Below, piece by piece: positions 4,177 through 8,355 of a stretch of 8,355 bases of DNA. Every line of letters starts with the position of its first letter. The first letter of the stretch is position 1. Source of the DNA: Chloroflexota bacterium (GTDB lineage: Bacteria; Chloroflexota; Anaerolineae; UBA7937; B3-Chlor); contig JAUWYD010000037.1 of assembly GCA_030616025.1 (NCBI GenBank), positions 1 to 8,355 on the forward strand, written 5' to 3'. Made by a program: the position numbers and the translations under genes. A model generated the notes under the pieces. That model did no database searches. It had not been told where the DNA came from and was given only the letters and a program-made list of their open reading frames with translations.

Positions 4177-5709
4177 ATGTTCACCGAGAGACGTGGAACC
4201 CTGGCCCTATTGGGATGCATAATCGTCTTGGCCCTATGTGCCGCCTGGACAGATCTGCCCGGCAATCCGGGGCTTCACATCCATCTGGGCCCCATCAATG
4301 TGGATCGCGACATTGAGCTCCGCAGGGGGTTGGATCTCCAAGGGGGTTTGCAGGTGCTGTTGGAAGCAGACTTGCCTCCTGAGCAAACCGTTGACCCCGG
4401 GGCGATGGAAGCAACCAGGGCCATCATCGAGCAGCGGGTCAATAGCCTGGGGGTTTCTGAGCCCCTCATTCAGCTCTCGGGTGGTAGGAGGATCATCGTC
4501 GAGTTACCCGGCATCGAGGATCCAGAGCAGGCCATAGAGACTTTCGGCGAAACGGGCCTGCTGGAGTACATTGATGCTGGTCTCACGTTCCTGCCTGCGG
4601 GGACGATAGTGAAGACCACGGAGGACGTGGCGTCTCCAGCGCCCATCACACCCACGGTGACCATCACCCCCACGATCCCTGATGTGACAACGACGGCTGT
4701 CCCCCTGGCGACGGCTACCTCAGAGACGGTGACGGCTACTATCACGGCTACTGCGACGATGATTGTTACTCCGTCGGCGGTGGTGACCCCCACGATCCCC
4801 GTTACCCCCACTGTCCCTCCCACGCCCGAGGAACCGATCTACGAGACCATCATGACCGGTCGCCACCTCAAGGAGGCGAGCATGGGGTTCGGCCAGCTGG
4901 GGCTGATCGAGATCCGTTTTGAATTGAACGATGAGGGCGCCGCGCTCTTTGAGCAGTACACAAGGGCTCATGTCGGACAGCTGATGTGCATCGTCCTGGA
5001 CAAGGCAGTTGTGAGTTGCGCCACCATCAACGAACCCATCCCCGGCGGAGCGGTGCGCATCACCAGGGAAGGAGGGTTTCCGCCAGAGGAAGCGGAAAGC
5101 ATCGTCATCCGGCTGCGGTACGGTGCCTTGCCCATTCCCTTGCGCGTGGAGACGAACCGCACCGTTGGTCCCACGTTGGGCGAGGACTCTCTGCAAAAGA
5201 GCCTCATCGCCGGGGCGATCGGCATGAGCGTCGTGGTGCTCTACATGCTGCTGTACTACCGTTTCCCAGGACTCCTGGCAGACGGGGCGCTCATGATTTA
5301 TGCAGCCGTGGTCTTGGCGCTCTTCAAACTGATACCGGTAGTTCTCACTCTGCCCGGCATAGCGGGCTTCATCCTCTCCGTGGGTATGGCTGTGGATGCG
5401 AACATCCTCATCTTCGAGCGGATGAAGGAGGAGTTGCGGGCAGGGAAAGGGTTGCGCCTGGCGGTGGAGCAGGGTTTCAGTCGTGCCTGGCCGTCCATTC
5501 GCGACTCGAATATCTCCACGCTTATCACCTGTGCCATACTATTCTGGTTTGGGTCCTATTTCGGAGCCAGCGTCGTCAAGGGCTTTGCTCTCACCCTGGG
5601 CATCGGCGTTCTGGTCAGCATGTTCACAGCCATCATCGTCACCCGTACCTTCCTGCGGTTAATCGTGGACCTGGACGTGGTCAAGCATCATCGCTGGTTT
5701 GGGGTGTAG
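4177..5709 (+). CDS. secD: SecD, Sec translocon accessory subunit with Thr/Pro-rich insert
   Basis: SecD forms a complex with SecF that uses the proton-motive force to help pull proteins through SecYEG on the outer side of the membrane. The ATG at 4177 follows GAGGA at 7 bases. The protein has 510 residues: helix 1 (about 8-24), then the first extracytoplasmic domain with RRGLDLQGG (49-57), AIIEQRVNSLGVSEP (82-96) and LPGIEDPEQAIETFGETGLLEY (110-131). A Thr/Pro-rich segment (about 152-220) follows, then the conserved stretch TGRHLKEA (227-234), ELNDEGAALF (249-258) and VGPTLGEDSLQ (330-340). The five C-terminal helices (about 344-490) include GMAVDANILIFERMKEEL (403-420), the conserved D4 region with its Asp. 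The insert looks like a flexible outside linker. secF starts 9 bases after the stop. Confidence 0.97.
   Translation: MFTERRGTLALLGCIIVLALCAAWTDLPGNPGLHIHLGPINVDRDIELRRGLDLQGGLQVLLEADLPPEQTVDPGAMEATRAIIEQRVNSLGVSEPLIQLSGGRRIIVELPGIEDPEQAIETFGETGLLEYIDAGLTFLPAGTIVKTTEDVASPAPITPTVTITPTIPDVTTTAVPLATATSETVTATITATATMIVTPSAVVTPTIPVTPTVPPTPEEPIYETIMTGRHLKEASMGFGQLGLIEIRFELNDEGAALFEQYTRAHVGQLMCIVLDKAVVSCATINEPIPGGAVRITREGGFPPEEAESIVIRLRYGALPIPLRVETNRTVGPTLGEDSLQKSLIAGAIGMSVVVLYMLLYYRFPGLLADGALMIYAAVVLALFKLIPVVLTLPGIAGFILSVGMAVDANILIFERMKEELRAGKGLRLAVEQGFSRAWPSIRDSNISTLITCAILFWFGSYFGASVVKGFALTLGIGVLVSMFTAIIVTRTFLRLIVDLDVVKHHRWFGV
4630..4836 (+). repeat. Low-complexity Thr/Pro coding tract within secD
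   Basis: Residues about 152-220 of SecD consist largely of Thr, Pro, Val, Ile and Ala, with repeated TPTIP units. The DNA contains an exact 14-bp direct repeat, ACCCCCACGATCCC, at 4666-4679 and 4786-4799, 120 bp (40 codons) apart in the same frame. This suggests growth by unequal exchange or slippage. Open frames on the opposite strand here are shadows of this composition. Confidence 0.8.
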
Positions 5710-5718
5710 GGGGTAGGC

Positions 5719-6777
5719 ATGCTTGACATAGTCGGCAAGCGCTACTGGTACTATCTCATCTCAGCCGTCGTCGTCGTGCCTGGACTGATCTCCCTCATCC
5801 TCTTCGGCCTCCATTTCTCGATAGACTTCACCGGGGGCTCGATGTTGGAGTTGCAGTTCCACGAGAGCGGTGTCGTCGAACCAGCGCAGCTGAAGGAACT
5901 CTTCGGTGAGTACGGATTCGCCGACACCATGGTTCAGAGCTCCACGGAGAACATCTTCCTCATCCGCAGCAAGGTGTTGGACTCAGAGACCAAGCGGCAG
6001 ATCGAGGAGGATGTCCAAGACCGGTTCGGAGAATTCACCGAGCTGCGTTTCGAGTCCGTAGGCCCCACAGTGGGTGGAGAGGTGCAGCAGCGGGCCTATC
6101 TAGTGGTCGGGATGGCGGCCGTAGCTATCCTGATCTACATCTCTTTTGCCTTTCGCCATGTGATGAATCCCGTCCGCTACGGCGCCTGCGCCATCATCGC
6201 CATGGTGCACGACATCTTCGTTGTGGTAGGCCTGGCCTCGATCTTCGGCGTCTTGTTCGGGTGGGAAGTGGATGCTTTGTTCCTGACCGCGCTCTTGACC
6301 GTGATCGGGTTTTCGGTGCATGATAGTATCGTCGTCTTCGACCGGATCCGCGAGAACAGCAGACGGTACGCGGGGCAACCCATAGAGGACGTGGTCAACC
6401 ATAGCATCATTCAGACTCTGGATCGTTCCATCAACACCCAACTGACTGTGGTTTTCGCGCTGACCGCCTTGCTGCTGTTCGGCGGCATCACGATGAGGAA
6501 TTTCGTCTGGACGCTCTTGATTGGCATCGTCAGCGGCACCTACTCCTCGATCTTCAATGCCAGCCCCCTGCTGGTGGAGTGGGAACGGCGGCCAGACCTG
6601 TTGCTATACGCCCTGTCATTCGTGATCCCTCCAGCAGGTCTCATCATTGGGCTCTATCTCGTGTTCAGGGGGAGTGACCGCTCTCAACCCTGGGCCAAGG
6701 GCTGCCTCCTGGCCGCTGTGGCCGGGGCGGTTTCCATCGGGGGTCTACTCCTGCTCAGAGGCTTATTGCTGTCCTAA
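5719..6777 (+). CDS. secF: SecF, Sec translocon accessory subunit with extra C-terminal membrane module
   Basis: SecF is SecD's partner in the membrane complex that assists late steps of protein export. The ATG at 5719 lies 9 bases after the secD stop, with the G-rich run TAGGGGGTAGG as the only ribosome-binding candidate, consistent with translational coupling. The protein has 352 residues. It has helix 1 (about 13-30), the motif SIDFTGGS (34-41), an extracytoplasmic domain ending in ESVGPTVGGEVQ (112-123), then helices containing AMVHDIFVVVGL (161-172) and GFSVHDSIVVFDRIREN (197-213). The family usually has GYSINDTVVVFDRIREN, so the Asn before Asp is His201 here. The conserved fold ends near SPLLVEWERR (282-291). 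Residues 291-352 form an added tail with two hydrophobic segments (about 296-316 and 329-350) joined by a short polar stretch. Typical SecF proteins are about 290-320 residues and lack this tail. Confidence 0.97.
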   Translation: MLDIVGKRYWYYLISAVVVVPGLISLILFGLHFSIDFTGGSMLELQFHESGVVEPAQLKELFGEYGFADTMVQSSTENIFLIRSKVLDSETKRQIEEDVQDRFGEFTELRFESVGPTVGGEVQQRAYLVVGMAAVAILIYISFAFRHVMNPVRYGACAIIAMVHDIFVVVGLASIFGVLFGWEVDALFLTALLTVIGFSVHDSIVVFDRIRENSRRYAGQPIEDVVNHSIIQTLDRSINTQLTVVFALTALLLFGGITMRNFVWTLLIGIVSGTYSSIFNASPLLVEWERRPDLLLYALSFVIPPAGLIIGLYLVFRGSDRSQPWAKGCLLAAVAGAVSIGGLLLLRGLLLS

Positions 6778-6912
6778 GGGATCCGGGCGGGAGGCGGCGC
6801 CACATGAGTGGTAGTGTGGTCGCCGGTGGAGTGGGACCGTAGCCGCACATAATCCCAGGGAGCTCGGACCGACAATCGAACGTAGCTTGAATCAAGATAA
6901 AGGAGATGAGAG
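6778..6912 (+). other. Gap between secF and the next lipoprotein gene
   Basis: This 135-base gap holds a possible hairpin: CGGCGCCAC (6795-6803) pairs with GTGG-T-CGCCG (6816-6825) through nine pairs with one bulged T, and no T run follows. CTTGAATCAAG (6886-6896) is a near-perfect small palindrome just before the AAAGGAG ribosome-binding site (6899-6905) of the next gene. CATAAT at 6848-6853 could be a -10 element, but no acceptable -35 precedes it, so I do not call a promoter. Confidence 0.35.
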
Positions 6913-7791
6913 ATGAATAGCAGAACAAGAGTACTGACCGCAGTGTTGGGCCTGACCCTTCTGGTCTCGCTCACGCTGGCCTGCTCACTGCCAGGGTTGC
7001 CGGACCTCGGTGGTCTGCTCACGGAGGAGGAGACCCCAACACCAGCGCCTGCACAGGACACACCGGTCAGCGAAGTGCTCTGCGGCGACGGGGTTTGCGA
7101 TGACACCGAGAACCCTCAGAACTGCCCCCAAGACTGCGAGACGCCCGAGCCAGCAACTCCTCCGGAGCAGTTGCCTTTCGAGTTGGATGTGGAGGCCCTG
7201 CAGAATCTGAGCTCGTATGCGTACAGCCTCCACATTGATGGACTGAGCGCCATGGCAGGGTCCGCGGAAGAGCTGGTGCTCGATATCGAGGGGCAGCGCC
7301 AGAGCCAGCCCACGAAGGCGGAACAGCTCAGCTTCTCCAGCGTCACCGACGGTGACTCCACCAGCATGGAGATTGTCTACATCGAGGACCTGGGCAAGAT
7401 GTGGATACGGGAGGCTGGGGATGCCTGGCAGGAGGTCCCGGTTATGGATGAGTCCATGCTCAGCATCTTCGACGCCTTCAGCATGTTGTATTGGTGGGAG
7501 ATCCTCTCCGTCGGGGATCCGGAGGACGTCCAGTACGTGGGCCAGGAGATGATGAACGGCGTCCAGTCCCATCACTACCGTAGTGCGGAGGGCAGCCTGT
7601 GGGGGGCCTTCGCCGCCGGCTGCACATTTGCCTCTGTACAGGATGACATCTGGGTGGCGGTGGACGGGAGCTTCCCGGTCAAAAGAGAGCTTCACGCCGG
7701 TGTGGATTGCCAGGACGAAAGTGGCGAGATAAACTTCTCGATGGAAGTCCGGGACATCAATCAACCACTGAATATCACCGCGCCCATGTAG
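6913..7791 (+). CDS. Secreted lipoprotein with CGDGVC Cys cluster, function unknown
   Basis: This is a predicted surface lipoprotein of 292 residues. The ATG at 6913 follows AAAGGAG (6899-6905) at 7 bases. The signal peptide ends in LTLAC with the lipidated Cys at 24. A Pro/Thr spacer (about 36-52) leads to a small Cys-rich module (57-75), CGDGVC then NCPQDC, with four Cys and several Asp/Glu. This resembles the short CGNGxC...CPxDC modules found in secreted proteins, which may be disulfide-bonded and metal-binding. A second Pro/Thr spacer leads to the main body (about 86-292). It starts ALQNLSSYAYSLHIDGLS and has alternating beta-like segments, WIREAGDAWQEV and HHYRSAEGSLWGA, a pattern that recalls LolA/LppX-like lipid-binding folds. 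That fold is a guess. It seems monocistronic, followed by a strong terminator. Neither the binding partner nor the process can be named from sequence. Confidence 0.88.
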   Translation: MNSRTRVLTAVLGLTLLVSLTLACSLPGLPDLGGLLTEEETPTPAPAQDTPVSEVLCGDGVCDDTENPQNCPQDCETPEPATPPEQLPFELDVEALQNLSSYAYSLHIDGLSAMAGSAEELVLDIEGQRQSQPTKAEQLSFSSVTDGDSTSMEIVYIEDLGKMWIREAGDAWQEVPVMDESMLSIFDAFSMLYWWEILSVGDPEDVQYVGQEMMNGVQSHHYRSAEGSLWGAFAAGCTFASVQDDIWVAVDGSFPVKRELHAGVDCQDESGEINFSMEVRDINQPLNITAPM

Positions 7792-7800
7792 GTGACCCAC

Positions 7801-7838
7801 GGGTGGGCTGGCGTAGAGATCGCGCTGGCCCACCCTTT
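7801..7838 (+). terminator. Hairpin terminator after the CGDGVC lipoprotein gene
   Basis: GGGTGGGCTGGCG (7801-7813) and CGCTGGCCCACCC (7823-7835) form a 13-pair stem with two central G-U pairs and a 9-base loop, followed by TTT and a C run. The stem begins 9 bases after the stop codon at 7789-7791. The T tract is short, so termination may be partial. Confidence 0.8.
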
Positions 7839-7852
7839 CCCCCCTACCTGCC

Positions 7853-8355
7853 ATGGCACAGACGCTGACTAGAAGAAGTGTGGCGTTCGTTGTAGTCCTG
7901 ATAGCTGTGGCCTGCGGAGGAGGTGCGGTGGGCGAGCCCACGCCTTCATCCGTCACTACTACTTCCTCGGAATATGACCACAGCGCTGGTGTTCTGATCA
8001 TCGAAGCGGATACCTACGGGGGACTGATGCCGCCTCCCACAGCCAAGCATGTGGCGGAGCTCAGCATCTACGGCGATGGCTTGGTCGTTGTCGGCCGTGA
8101 GGAGGAGGGACTTAGTGTGGGAACCGACCGCGTGGTCATTACTGGGCATGTCAGCGAGGAGGAGCTGAAGCGGTTGCTGATCTCCATCGCCGGGGGAGGG
8201 TTCTTCCAGCTTGAGGACCGCTATCTACCGTCCCCGGCCGCCCCCGACATGCCCTGGAGACATGTCACAGTCAATCTTCTCGACACCTCCAAGACGGTGA
8301 GCATCTATCCTTTCGATTTCGCCGACGCGCCGCACGCCTTCTGGGACGTGTACAA
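7853..8355 (+). CDS. Predicted lipoprotein, function unknown (3' end beyond window)
   Basis: The frame is open from the ATG at 7853 to the window end (167 complete codons), and its stop codon lies outside. The N-terminus MAQTLTRRSVAFVVVL followed by IAVAC is a lipoprotein signal with twin Arg at 7-8 and the lipidated Cys at 21. Gly-rich and Pro/Ser/Thr-rich residues follow as a spacer. The body includes LSIYGDGLVVV, which recalls the YGDG beta-strand motif seen in uncharacterised lipoproteins. SEEELKRLLISIAGGGFFQLEDRY then gives a helix and a short hydrophobic turn, and WRHVTVNLLDTSKTVSIYPF looks like beta strands. No ribosome-binding site precedes the ATG, which lies only 17 bases past the terminator stem. 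GTG at 7880 is a less likely start because it would remove the Arg pair. I recognise no characterised family. Confidence 0.8.
   Translation, partial: MAQTLTRRSVAFVVVLIAVACGGGAVGEPTPSSVTTTSSEYDHSAGVLIIEADTYGGLMPPPTAKHVAELSIYGDGLVVVGREEEGLSVGTDRVVITGHVSEEELKRLLISIAGGGFFQLEDRYLPSPAAPDMPWRHVTVNLLDTSKTVSIYPFDFADAPHAFWDVY

Noticed and set aside
4470..4823. Minus-strand open frame rich in Val, Gly and Ala.
   Set aside because: It is the antisense reading of the SecD Thr/Pro tract; its repetitive composition is a by-product.
4986..5726. A 246-codon plus-strand frame inside secD.
   Set aside because: It is out of frame with the clearly conserved SecD C-terminal helices and has no hydrophobic segments or family motif.
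6825..6853. Possible promoter before the CGDGVC lipoprotein gene with CATAAT at 6848-6853.
   Set aside because: No acceptable -35 hexamer is found at 15-19 bp upstream, so there is no basis for a call.
6985..8001. A 338-codon open frame on the minus strand.
   Set aside because: It lies antisense to the CGDGVC lipoprotein, crosses the terminator and runs into the next lipoprotein. It has no recognisable motif and is Val/His/Arg-rich, as expected for a shadow frame in GC-rich DNA.

Overview
The window reads as a chromosomal replication-origin neighbourhood of a bacterium, most likely a Chloroflexota (Anaerolineae-like) lineage. That placement is an inference. It rests on lipoproteins with Thr/Pro-rich spacers, a CGDGVC Cys cluster in one lipoprotein, a Thr/Pro-rich insert in SecD, and a two-helix membrane tail on SecF of a kind I associate with that phylum. 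No ribosomal RNA is present to confirm it. Every gene lies on the + strand, and I see no mobile element, CRISPR array or tRNA.

Layout. Bases 1-301 are the last 99 codons of dnaA (DNA-binding domain IV). Bases 302 to about 670 are non-coding and carry a convincing oriC: three TGTGGATAA-type DnaA boxes spaced about two helical turns apart, two abutting boxes in the other orientation, and a final box followed three bases later by ten in-register trinucleotides of the DnaA-trio unwinding type. dnaN, which often follows this arrangement, is not here. Bases 667-972 hold inverted repeats, a tentative promoter and an untranslated leader.

Bases 973-4101 form a phosphonate/phosphite/phosphate ABC importer: lipoprotein receptor PhnD, ATPase PhnC and permease PhnE. 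A strong intercistronic hairpin separates phnD from phnCE. PhnE is larger than usual because about 100 extracytoplasmic residues are inserted after its first helix. No C-P lyase or other phosphonate-degrading gene is in view.

Bases 4114-6777 are a separate secD-secF unit driven by a perfect-consensus sigma-70 promoter (TTGACA, 17 bp, TATAAT). The two proteins form the accessory complex of the Sec translocon, which could serve the exported lipoproteins around it. SecD has a Thr/Pro-rich linker of about 70 residues inside its first periplasmic-type domain, and SecF has an extra C-terminal two-helix module.

Bases 6913-7791 encode a secreted lipoprotein with a CGDGVC-type Cys cluster and a possible LolA/LppX-like body. 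A strong hairpin terminator follows at 7801-7835. A second lipoprotein of unknown function starts at 7853 and runs off the window end.

Most of this is a housekeeping neighbourhood. The features most worth following are the oriC trio element, the PhnE insertion, the SecF tail and the SecD linker. I did not find a clear new multi-gene system.
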